In this document: one piece after another, positions 5,822 through 12,356 of the stretch | Numbering within the stretch: the first letter of the stretch is position 1 | Layout of the letters: each line of letters opens with the position of its first letter | Assembly: GCA_934402375.1 (NCBI GenBank) | Contig: CAKRUB010000050.1 | Location: 1-12,356, forward strand | DNA length: 12,356 bases | Direction: 5' to 3' | DNA from: an uncultured Acetatifactor sp. | GTDB taxonomy: Bacteria > Bacillota > Clostridia > Lachnospirales > Lachnospiraceae | The notes under the pieces: generated by a model | The model's database searches: none | Told to the model about the DNA's origin: nothing | What the model saw: only the letters and a program-made list of their open reading frames with translations | Program-made: the position numbers and the translations under genes

Positions 5822-8464
5822 TTAATTTAATCTTCCAAAGCCGTAAAAATGGCTCTGCCAGTAAGATGTGTTGATGGATGTGTACTGGATCGGATCACCG
5901 CAATGCACCATCGTACCATTTCCGCAGTAGATACCAACGTGCGTGACCGGACGCCCTGCGTTGTATGTCCCGGTAAAAAAGATAATATCCCCCGCCTTCG
6001 CATCTGCCGCTGACACCGGAGTACACTGGTCATAAATGCCCTGCGCCGTGGTTCGTGGCAGGTCATGCACCCCGCTGTTGGAAAATACCCAGCAGACAAA
6101 CGCTGAACAGTCAAAACTTGACGGCGGTGTGCCGCCAAAGGTGTATGGCATACCAAGATATTTGTTGGCTTCTGTCATAAGTGCCTGTACGGTTGCATCA
6201 TCATAGGAATCCGGCGGTATGACATTTCCTGTTCCCCCTCCGGTTCCGCCCGGTGTCTCCCCGTAAATCGTCTGTGTGCCTACTTCAAAATAAAATAACG
6301 GGTTATAATACTCCCCGTTATACAGACACTCAATATGAAGATGGCTTCCGGTACTGCTTCCCGTATTACCGCTTTTTCCAACGGTATCGCCCTTTTTTAC
6401 ACTCTGCCCTGCGGATACCGTTAAGCTGTCCATGTGGGCATATTTTGTGGTATATCCCTTACTGTCCGTGATCACCACATAATTCCCATAATAGGAATCG
6501 TAAGCCGCCTGCATAACCGTTCCGTCATGCGCCGCATACACAACCGTACCTGTCGGCACTGCAATGTCCACGCCCCTGTGAAGTTCCTCGGCTCCGGTGT
6601 TCGGATTTTTCCGGTATCCATAATAACTGCTGATATAATAATACCAGTAGTAATCCACGGGTGTTCCAAATACCTGCAACCCGCCTTTTGTCTCCGTATA
6701 GGCGGCAAAAATTTCTGCCTGTTCCGTATCCATGCGTCCGGCAACAATGCTCTCAAGAGGTGTGACCGTAAGCGTGACACGCAAAATAGTTACCGTGTAT
6801 TCTTCCTCTGTTTCATTCCCCTCTGCATCTGTGCCTGTCCTCGTCCTTGTTTCTTCCACTTCCTCCGTGGTAAGGGAATACATGGCATCAAATAGTTGCT
6901 GTATCTCATTTTCCACATCCGCTGCGGTAAATTCTGTATAGACTGCCGAAAGATAACTGATCAGCGTAAACGGATCATGACCGATTGCGCCAAGGTTATA
7001 ATCATACTCATCGTATCCCGGATGATCGGTTTCCATCGAATCAATCGTATTTTGCAGTGCCATTTCTTTCTGTGTGAAAGATAAATCTGCCGCATCAATC
7101 TCTGCCGGAAGGCTTAAATAAGTGCCTGCCAGCGTCGTTGTCACAGTTCCCATAAACATGGAACCACAGCTTGATAGTGATGACATAATCATGATAAAAA
7201 GCAATGCAAAAATCCCCGCTGTCATAATCAGTGATTTGTTCTTTGCGGCAATCTCCCGTAACTTCTTTGCAATCCCGGTTGCGGTATTGGATGTCCTTAC
7301 AAACGTTTCTTTTGCTGTCTTTGCTTCTGCTCCTGCCCTCCTTGCTCTTGCATACTCCCGTTTGATACGCTGTTTCTGTAACTGCCTTTGCAACTGCTTT
7401 TTCGGACTGTTGCCTTTTAAATGTGGATTTTCACTCAGGAATTTCTCATACTCCAGCTTCATATCCGCTGTGACCTGCTTTTTCTGAAGCCTTTCCAACC
7501 TGTCCTTTTTGCGTTGTGCCTTGCTTTTACGATGGTATTTCATGTAATGGTACACATCTTCTGCCCGCTGTTCGGTCTTATGTGCGCCCTCCACCGCAGA
7601 ATTGTCTTTTTCTGTTTCTGCAATCTTACGATGCACAAAATACATATTTTCCGTTTGCAGCTTATGAACCGCAGCTTTTCCGATGCTCTCCGGCTTAAAT
7701 GGCATCTCCACTTCTACCGGGACTACCACATACTTTGCCTTTCCTGTCTGTTCGTCAAAGACACGCTTCATTTCATACTGCCGCTTCTTCGGCATCTTAT
7801 CCTTTGCCTTCTGCAACTTCCGGCGGTTCTTCTCCGATTTATCAGCAGCCTTTTGTACCCTCTTATCCGTAAATCCTTCTGTCTGCCCCTGCGTAAAAGT
7901 ATCATCCTTCGTCTGGAACTCTCCACTGTCGGACTGCCCCGGCTTTTCTGACTTTGCACATTCTTTGTATGCGTGTTCTCTTTGCACACGCTTTTTGTGA
8001 TATTTTCCTTTTTTCTCAGACCGTTGGTAGGTATCCCTTACATGAACCTCATTTTCCATTGTGCTATCAGAATTGCCCTGCTGTTCCTCCTGCATGAAGC
8101 TGTTTTCCTTTAAGAACGCCTTTTCCGCATCGGCTTGTGACTTCTGGACGTTGTGACCAGAAGTGTCCTGTTGCTGTTGCAACTGACGGTAATATTTCTT
8201 TTTATTGCTCGTTTTTCTCTCTGCACCAGCTTCCGACTTTTGGACATTGTGACCAGAAGTTACATTTTTTGTATCACTGCCATGATTTGCATCCCGTGGC
8301 AGATTACTCACAGGCTTCTCATTGGCATGAAACTGATTTTCCGTAGGAAAGGTGTTATCCTGCCTGTGTTCTGCGTACTTTGCTCCAGTCACTACCTTAT
8401 CCTTGGAAAATTTCTCTTTTTCAAATGCTTTTACCGCCTGCTTTTTCTGTCTCTCATCTGCCAT
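5822..8464 (-). CDS. Bifunctional M23 peptidase / NlpC-P60 cell-wall hydrolase of the conjugation apparatus
   Basis: An 880-aa membrane-anchored peptidoglycan hydrolase of the CD1108-type family, the VirB1-like wall-opening component of these transfer systems. Residues 1-410 form a strongly basic, Lys/Arg/Gln-rich region predicted to stay in the cytoplasm. It includes the family-like block DNSAVEGAHKTEQRAED (287-303) and KQRIKREYARARRAGAEAK (364-382). One transmembrane helix lies at about 411-430. After a linker comes an M23 domain with His629 and Asp633 (HRGVD), His677 (YAHMD) and His708/His710 (HLH), the complete zinc and catalytic set. A glycine-rich hinge (about 738-747) leads to an NlpC/P60 domain with Cys786 (FDCSAF), His842 (THVGIY) and His854 (MVHCGD). 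Both active sites look intact, so glycan-peptide crosslinks could be cut by a metallo- and a cysteine-peptidase. The ATG directly follows the VirB4 TAA (TAAATG), with GGAGG 11 nt upstream in the VirB4 end. Two repeated palindromes occur near its 5' end. Confidence 0.95.
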   Translation of the reverse strand: MADERQKKQAVKAFEKEKFSKDKVVTGAKYAEHRQDNTFPTENQFHANEKPVSNLPRDANHGSDTKNVTSGHNVQKSEAGAERKTSNKKKYYRQLQQQQDTSGHNVQKSQADAEKAFLKENSFMQEEQQGNSDSTMENEVHVRDTYQRSEKKGKYHKKRVQREHAYKECAKSEKPGQSDSGEFQTKDDTFTQGQTEGFTDKRVQKAADKSEKNRRKLQKAKDKMPKKRQYEMKRVFDEQTGKAKYVVVPVEVEMPFKPESIGKAAVHKLQTENMYFVHRKIAETEKDNSAVEGAHKTEQRAEDVYHYMKYHRKSKAQRKKDRLERLQKKQVTADMKLEYEKFLSENPHLKGNSPKKQLQRQLQKQRIKREYARARRAGAEAKTAKETFVRTSNTATGIAKKLREIAAKNKSLIMTAGIFALLFIMIMSSLSSCGSMFMGTVTTTLAGTYLSLPAEIDAADLSFTQKEMALQNTIDSMETDHPGYDEYDYNLGAIGHDPFTLISYLSAVYTEFTAADVENEIQQLFDAMYSLTTEEVEETRTRTGTDAEGNETEEEYTVTILRVTLTVTPLESIVAGRMDTEQAEIFAAYTETKGGLQVFGTPVDYYWYYYISSYYGYRKNPNTGAEELHRGVDIAVPTGTVVYAAHDGTVMQAAYDSYYGNYVVITDSKGYTTKYAHMDSLTVSAGQSVKKGDTVGKSGNTGSSTGSHLHIECLYNGEYYNPLFYFEVGTQTIYGETPGGTGGGTGNVIPPDSYDDATVQALMTEANKYLGMPYTFGGTPPSSFDCSAFVCWVFSNSGVHDLPRTTAQGIYDQCTPVSAADAKAGDIIFFTGTYNAGRPVTHVGIYCGNGTMVHCGDPIQYTSINTSYWQSHFYGFGRLN
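8125..8260. repeat. Two 40-bp direct repeats, each holding a palindrome, inside the hydrolase gene
   Basis: Segments 8125-8164 and 8221-8260 are similar, and their 25-bp cores (8140-8164 and 8236-8260) match at 23 of 25 positions. The first core is a perfect 8-bp inverted repeat: ACTTCTGG, a 9-nt loop, then CCAGAAGT. The second has one arm altered to ACTTTTGG. The spacing is 96 bp, exactly 32 codons, so the protein carries TSGHNVQKS twice (residues 69-77 and 101-109). Confidence 0.75.
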
Positions 8465-10903
8465 TTACATTGCGTCCTCCTTCTGTACCGATTCCTCCGG
8501 CTTAGTATTCATGATCTTGTAAGTCTTTGTGTCTGTCGGGTATTTATCCACGAACGGGATTACCACGTTATCAAACAGTATCAGACCGCTTCCCTGTTCA
8601 GAGTTGGTGACATAGGAGAGCTGTTTATCAGACAGTCCCAGCTTATCCGCAAGTATCGCCTGATCTTTGGCATTCTGGTTTAAGAGATAAATAAAATCGC
8701 TGTTTCCCAAGATACCCTCGATTTCCTCCGAGCGCAAAAAATCTCCGACGTTCTGCGTCAAACCTGTGGGTATGCCACCCCATTTACGAAATCGCTTCCA
8801 TATTTCCACCGAATAAATGGCAGTCTGTTTTTCCTTCAGAAGAAGATGGAACTCATCACAGTAATAGCGGGTGGCAATCTTTCGCTCCCGGTTCTGCGAT
8901 ACCCTGTTCCACACCGCATCCTGTACGATCAACATTCCAAGCTCTTTTAACTGGTTGCCCAAGTCCCGGATGTCAAAGCACATGATACGGTTGCCGCTGT
9001 CCACGTTAGTATGGTGGTTAAAATAATTCTGGGAACCATGCACATACAGCACAAGGCTGTTGGCGATACGTTCCGCCTTCGGGTTCTTATGTTTCAGGAG
9101 CGCATTATATAAATCTTCCAGTATCGGCATATTCTCCGGCACCGGATTTTCAAAATATTTGTCATAAATCTGACGGATACATTCATCAATGATACCTTTC
9201 TCATCGTTTTCCAGACCGTCCTTACCTCCTGCGATCAGGTCACACAAAGTGATGATAAAATCCGATTTCAGCTTTAAGGCTTCCTTATCGCCCTTATGTG
9301 ACAACTGGATGTCCATCGGGTTTAAGTAATCTTTGGAATTGGTGGCAAGTTTCACGACCTGTCCATGTAATGCCGCCACCAGTGCAAAATACTCACCCTC
9401 TGGATCGCAGATGATAATATCGTCCTTCGTGATAAGAAAGCAGCTTAAAATCTCACGCTTTGCACTGAAACTCTTACCGCTTCCCGGTGTACCAAGTATC
9501 ACACCGTTTGGTGTACGCAGCCTTTTCCGGTCTGCCATAATCATGTTGTTGCTGAGTGCATTTAAGCCGTAATAGATTGCCGGAGCTGGCATGAACAGCT
9601 CCTGTGTGCAGAACGGAACCAAGATTGCTGTGCTTTTCGTTGACAGGGTACGTTCAATCCCTGTTTCATTACAGCCGATCGGCGCAGATGCCATAAGTCC
9701 CTGTTCCTGCAAATACTGTAAACAGCGCAGGTCACAGTTTGCCTGCTGAATGATACCGGACACCCTCTGCATCAGGCTCTCCAGTTCCCGCTTTGTTCTT
9801 CCGTAGCAGGTAATGAGAAATGTCATGTTGATCATCTTCTGGTTGCTTGTGTTCAGGTCATCCAGAAACTCCAGTGTATCCTTTTCATAAGTCACAATGT
9901 CCGTCGGTAAAATATCCATATCATATCCACTGCGGACTGCCTTTTTCTGCTCCTCAATCTTCATTTTCTGGATATTGGAAATGACCGCTTTCAGCTTCTT
10001 GATTGCCTTTACCGGATCTTCCGTCTGCATATGCATGGAAATGGTAAGGTTTGCATCAATGTCAAGAAGCTGCTTGATCAGCTCGTCCGTAAACTTCGGT
10101 GCCAAAATGTCCAGATAGGACACACAGCCATACATATTTCCCGACTTGAAGCGGTTCGGGTAACGGAAATCGAACCCCGGCGGTGCGATATAGTCCTTTA
10201 CCGATTTGCCGGACTCCGCCACATCCTTAAATGAAAAACGGAAAGGCTTCATGGTATCCTGATTGAAATATTCATGCAGGATGCGCAGTCGTTCCTTTCC
10301 GTCCAGTCCTTTGGCAGTTGTGCCTATGTTATTTAAGTTTCGTATCACATCTTTCTCGATGTTATTAAGGCGGCTTTTGGCTTCCTTGTAGCCGTTGCTC
10401 TCCACACCAAAGATCAGGTATTTTGACTTGATGATGCCGTTATTTCCCTTTGCCGCCTGTTTTTTGAGCATTTCCGTATATTCTTCACGAATATCGTTAA
10501 AATCATCCTCCTGCCGTGGAATATCGAACTGCTCCGTAAGTACCTGCTCATTGACCTGCCGGTTGAATAACACCAGTTCAAATTTCACAGACGGATCAAA
10601 ATAATTGATGAGCTTACTGTACTGTGCCAGGATGTCCGCCTGGTCATCCACTTCCAGCAGCTCATAGTTTATATCATAAAATTCCACCATTTTCGTATAA
10701 TAACGGTGGCTGACCTGACAGATCCCGTCACGGAACATCTTTTCAAAAGTAATCGTCTTTTGTGCGGTAGTCGGCTTTTCTTTCTCTTTGCCTTTGCCGG
10801 ATAAAATATGTTTCAGTTCTACCAGACGTTTCTTCTCGGAAAAGGTAAGTCCGCCGCTACTTTTTCTGCGGCTTTTCGGCTCTGCCTTTTGCTTTGTTTT
10901 CAA
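8465..10903 (-). CDS. VirB4-type conjugation ATPase
   Basis: An 812-aa VirB4/TraE-family ATPase that powers assembly of, and substrate movement through, the type IV secretion channel; it acts at the inner face of the membrane. From the TTG start, the N-terminal domain contains FRDGICQVSHRYYTKMVEF and NYFDPSVKFEL, typical of VirB4 in these elements. Walker A is GTPGSGKS at 471-478 (Lys477). The DPEGEY motif follows at about 500. Walker B is YYCDEFHLLL with Asp683-Glu684, and the TQNVGDFL motif begins at 716. All nucleotide-binding motifs are intact. The start is TTG at 10903: GGAGG lies 9 nt upstream and the resulting N-terminus (KTKQKAEPKSRRK) fits the family. The ATG 52 codons earlier would put an unrelated Arg-rich segment over the PrgI gene. 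The gene overlaps the PrgI gene by 47 nt, which implies coupled expression. Confidence 0.96.
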   Translation of the reverse strand: MKTKQKAEPKSRRKSSGGLTFSEKKRLVELKHILSGKGKEKEKPTTAQKTITFEKMFRDGICQVSHRYYTKMVEFYDINYELLEVDDQADILAQYSKLINYFDPSVKFELVLFNRQVNEQVLTEQFDIPRQEDDFNDIREEYTEMLKKQAAKGNNGIIKSKYLIFGVESNGYKEAKSRLNNIEKDVIRNLNNIGTTAKGLDGKERLRILHEYFNQDTMKPFRFSFKDVAESGKSVKDYIAPPGFDFRYPNRFKSGNMYGCVSYLDILAPKFTDELIKQLLDIDANLTISMHMQTEDPVKAIKKLKAVISNIQKMKIEEQKKAVRSGYDMDILPTDIVTYEKDTLEFLDDLNTSNQKMINMTFLITCYGRTKRELESLMQRVSGIIQQANCDLRCLQYLQEQGLMASAPIGCNETGIERTLSTKSTAILVPFCTQELFMPAPAIYYGLNALSNNMIMADRKRLRTPNGVILGTPGSGKSFSAKREILSCFLITKDDIIICDPEGEYFALVAALHGQVVKLATNSKDYLNPMDIQLSHKGDKEALKLKSDFIITLCDLIAGGKDGLENDEKGIIDECIRQIYDKYFENPVPENMPILEDLYNALLKHKNPKAERIANSLVLYVHGSQNYFNHHTNVDSGNRIMCFDIRDLGNQLKELGMLIVQDAVWNRVSQNRERKIATRYYCDEFHLLLKEKQTAIYSVEIWKRFRKWGGIPTGLTQNVGDFLRSEEIEGILGNSDFIYLLNQNAKDQAILADKLGLSDKQLSYVTNSEQGSGLILFDNVVIPFVDKYPTDTKTYKIMNTKPEESVQKEDAM

Positions 10904-11258
10904 GATAACGAACCTCCCTTCGTAATTTTTCTTTCTCCTCCAACTGCTTGTAGAGATTTTCTGACCGGTATGGTCTGATTCCCGGCGTGAGTATCTTCTG
11001 CCGGAGCATGAAGTATAAAATCTTCTCCGCCGGAAAGCCGTTTTTCTCATACATTGCAAAAAAGAAAAATGGAAGCATTGCCCCCATCATTAAAAGTGAT
11101 GCCGCTGATGTCCCGATCAGTCCCTTTATCAGAAAATACAGAGGGATGCCCGTGACTGCCGCACCACTGAAACAGATGATCTGTCTCTTTGTTAAATTCA
11201 GTGCCACTTTTGTCTTGATCCCGGACAAATCCTTTGGCACCTGCACAGATATTGCCAT
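10857..11258 (-). CDS. PrgI-family transfer membrane protein
   Basis: A 133-aa small membrane protein of the PrgI family (VirB3-like position), always next to VirB4 in Gram-positive type IV secretion systems. The N-terminus MAISVQVPKDLSGIKTKV is typical, followed by NLTKRQIICF. Two hydrophobic helices lie at about 26-46 and 50-70, then a cytoplasmic, basic, partly coiled-coil tail (about 90-133, EEKEKLRREVRYLENKAK). The ATG at 11258 has GGAGG 6 nt upstream, inside the short gap after the VirB6 TAA. The 3' end overlaps the VirB4 start by 47 nt. By family analogy it docks VirB4 to the membrane channel. No abnormality is seen. Confidence 0.93.
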   Translation of the reverse strand: MAISVQVPKDLSGIKTKVALNLTKRQIICFSGAAVTGIPLYFLIKGLIGTSAASLLMMGAMLPFFFFAMYEKNGFPAEKILYFMLRQKILTPGIRPYRSENLYKQLEEKEKLRREVRYLENKAKGRAEKPQKK

Positions 11259-11270
11259 GTCGTTCCTCCA

Positions 11271-12143
11271 TTAGTGCGCATTCCAGATAGATTTTGACAG
11301 AGAACCTGTCTTAAACAGGGAAAAACATAAAATCACGGTATATGCCGCCACCGACCAGAGTGCCGTATGCAGGTTGTCGGCTACCGCCACGCCTGCCACC
11401 AGCACCGCATAGATTGCGACGCACACTATCATAAAAAATCCCTGAAATGCCAATGCACAAAGTCCCTTAAAATAATTGGTTCCTATCGTTCCCCATTCCC
11501 GGTTGGTTACGGTTGCACAGGGAACGGGTGCTACTGATACATAAAGGTATATTTCAATCATTCGTCCATATAAAATGACGGTGATGAGGACTGACATGAT
11601 TTTCATACATAAACTGACGATCATGGTCTCCATCCCCAGTCCTAACAGCTCGCCTATGCTCATCTCCGAAAACTGGTCATTGAACATCGTCTGCAGCGTG
11701 TCTGTCACATCAATGCTGGTTTCCCCGCTGATTGCTGCCGCTGCGGAATTGACGATGTGGCTTCCCACATCAAATACAGCCATGACAATATCAAAGGTCT
11801 TGCTTAAGAGCATGACTGCAATACACGCTTTCATAAAAAAACGGATAAAGATCGCTGTATTGAAGTCATGCAGGTTATTCTTGTCAATGACCATAGAAAT
11901 AAGCTCGTAGACGAGTACAAAACTGATGATCATGCCTGCTATGGGGATCATCACGTTATCGGACAGGGTTTTTATCATGTCAAAAATGCCGGAGTTCCAA
12001 GTGCTGGGAGTTTTGCTGACCTCCCCTGCAATCGTGCCTACCTTGTCATTGACATCGGTAAACATGGTTTCAAAGTTTGTCAGCACCCATCCCTGCAACA
12101 GTTCCTTTATGAATTCAGTAATCTTATCAATGATCCCGCCCAT
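11271..12143 (-). CDS. VirB6/TrbL-like polytopic conjugation protein
   Basis: A 290-aa integral membrane protein of the VirB6/TrbL type found between the Maff2 and PrgI genes in Tn1549-like elements. It probably forms the inner-membrane channel of the transfer machine. Hydrophobic segments are visible at about 62-86, 100-124, 170-192, 196-212, 226-252 and 258-277. The conserved block APVPCATVTNREWGTIGTN (205-223) followed by YFKGLCALAFQGFF is the family hallmark. The N-terminus (KITEFIKELLQGW) is an amphipathic helix. The ATG at 12143 has no clear Shine-Dalgarno sequence but lies 3 nt after the Maff2 stop, so its translation probably depends on coupling to Maff2. That makes the state of the upstream Maff2 gene relevant to its expression. 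It ends 12 nt before the PrgI start. Confidence 0.93.
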   Translation of the reverse strand: MGGIIDKITEFIKELLQGWVLTNFETMFTDVNDKVGTIAGEVSKTPSTWNSGIFDMIKTLSDNVMIPIAGMIISFVLVYELISMVIDKNNLHDFNTAIFIRFFMKACIAVMLLSKTFDIVMAVFDVGSHIVNSAAAAISGETSIDVTDTLQTMFNDQFSEMSIGELLGLGMETMIVSLCMKIMSVLITVILYGRMIEIYLYVSVAPVPCATVTNREWGTIGTNYFKGLCALAFQGFFMIVCVAIYAVLVAGVAVADNLHTALWSVAAYTVILCFSLFKTGSLSKSIWNAH

Positions 12144-12146
12144 GAA

Positions 12147-12356
12147 TTATGAGAACAGTGTGGTAAGCTGTGGAATTACCGTCTGTGCCACAATGATGAT
12201 GCCACCGCCACTCATAAGCTGCTTAATCCCCTGCGATTTTACTGATGTGTGATAAAGAAGTAATAGAAGTGTAAAAAATTTTGCCGTTCCTATCCGGCAC
12301 ATGAGGTATGTCGGATAGGTCGGGCGGTTATTCGGGCAAGTCCACCTTGCCAACAA
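12147..12356 (-). pseudogene. Maff2 family small membrane protein, C-terminal part only (interrupted, open at window edge)
   Basis: The last ~27 codons encode KSQGIKQLMSGGGIIIVAQ followed by TVIPQLTTLFS, the characteristic C-terminal half of Maff2 proteins, the small membrane protein that precedes VirB6 in these elements. A complete member is about 65-75 aa, with an N-terminal hydrophobic helix and a GYGNDNPGA-like linker before KSQG. Here the match stops at about 12245. The frame upstream runs into an unrelated stretch (FFTLLLLLYHTSV) and then low-hydrophobicity residues to the window edge, with no ribosome-binding site before the candidate ATG codons. The N-terminal half therefore seems replaced by a rearrangement or insertion. 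I can see only about 110 nt of the foreign side, so whether the other half lies further right is unknown. The stop is 3 nt before the VirB6 start. Confidence 0.6.
12284..12323 (-). terminator. Strong hairpin followed by an A/T tract at the Maff2 junction
   Basis: CCTATCCG (12289-12296) pairs with CGGATAGG (12312-12319). ACAT/ATGT extend the stem inward (12299-12302 with 12308-12311) and CCG/CGG extend it outward. On the minus strand it is followed by AACGGCAAAATTTTTT. The structure resembles an intrinsic terminator acting towards the transfer operon, or the structured end of an inserted element. A second small hairpin (GGCAAG/CTTGCC, 12335-12340 with 12346-12351) lies just upstream. The functional call is uncertain; the base pairing itself is plain. 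Confidence 0.35.

Noticed and set aside
7421..7951. Plus-strand open frame of 176 codons, Leu/Phe-rich and membrane-like
   Set aside because: It is antisense to the Lys/Arg-rich region of the hydrolase, which automatically gives Leu/Phe-rich complements. There is no supporting start signal.
10904..11059. Longer VirB4 N-terminus starting at the ATG at 11059
   Set aside because: The extra 52 residues are an Arg/Ser-rich translation of the PrgI gene in another frame, with no ribosome-binding site. The TTG at 10903 has GGAGG and gives the family-like N-terminus.
12284..12356. Group II intron 3' end (domain VI-like hairpin with unpaired A residues on the 3' side)
   Set aside because: No domain V consensus (AGC ... 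GAAA ... GGTTC type) is recognisable directly upstream, and the predicted 3' end does not join to Maff2 coding sequence. With only about 110 nt visible the claim cannot be supported.
1..12356. CRISPR array, tRNA or rRNA genes, origin of transfer, integrase attachment site
   Set aside because: No regularly spaced repeats, no tRNA-like cloverleaf or rRNA signature, and no relaxase gene or typical oriT dyad next to one were seen. Both ends of the element are outside the window.

Overview
The window is part of an integrative conjugative element (Tn1549 / CTn type, the 'CD11xx-family mobile element' gene set) from a gut-type Firmicute. A Clostridia / Lachnospiraceae host is inferred from the gene families, strong AGGAGG ribosome-binding sites, frequent TTG starts and moderate GC. 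All genes lie on the minus strand, so transcription runs from the right edge to the left.

Right to left, the transfer block is: the C-terminal part of a Maff2-type small membrane protein with a foreign-looking upstream junction (about 12147-12356); a VirB6/TrbL-like polytopic membrane protein (11271-12143); a PrgI-family membrane protein (10857-11258); a VirB4-type ATPase (8465-10903, TTG start); a bifunctional M23 plus NlpC/P60 cell-wall hydrolase with a long basic cytoplasmic N-terminus (5822-8464); a DUF4315 coiled-coil protein (5539-5802, TTG start); a large surface-anchored DUF4366 protein (3843-5564); and DNA topoisomerase III (topB, 1722-3839). Neighbours overlap by up to 47 nt or sit within about 20 nt, and no terminator lies between them, so this reads as one polycistronic operon. 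VirB6, PrgI and VirB4 would form the inner-membrane core and motor of a Gram-positive type IV secretion system. The hydrolase would open the wall, and the DUF4366 protein probably sits at the cell surface. TopB would handle transferred or replicating element DNA. The relaxase and VirD4-type coupling protein expected in such elements are not in this window and may lie beyond the right edge.

Left of topB the module decays. A small XRE-type regulator gene follows topB at once, with a good ribosome-binding site, but appears broken by a frameshift and a nonsense codon (1382-1707). A strong hairpin (1356-1392) sits over its last stop. Beyond it the base composition drops sharply to very AT-rich DNA holding one 408-aa DUF2971 gene (48-1274) with its own extended -10 promoter. 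This looks like separately acquired cargo and is the best candidate here for a poorly understood function, possibly host defence.

The transfer genes belong to a known module and I do not see a clearly new system. The items worth a second look are the DUF2971 cargo gene, the decayed regulator, the disrupted Maff2 locus at the right edge, and a pair of in-frame repeated palindromes inside the hydrolase gene.
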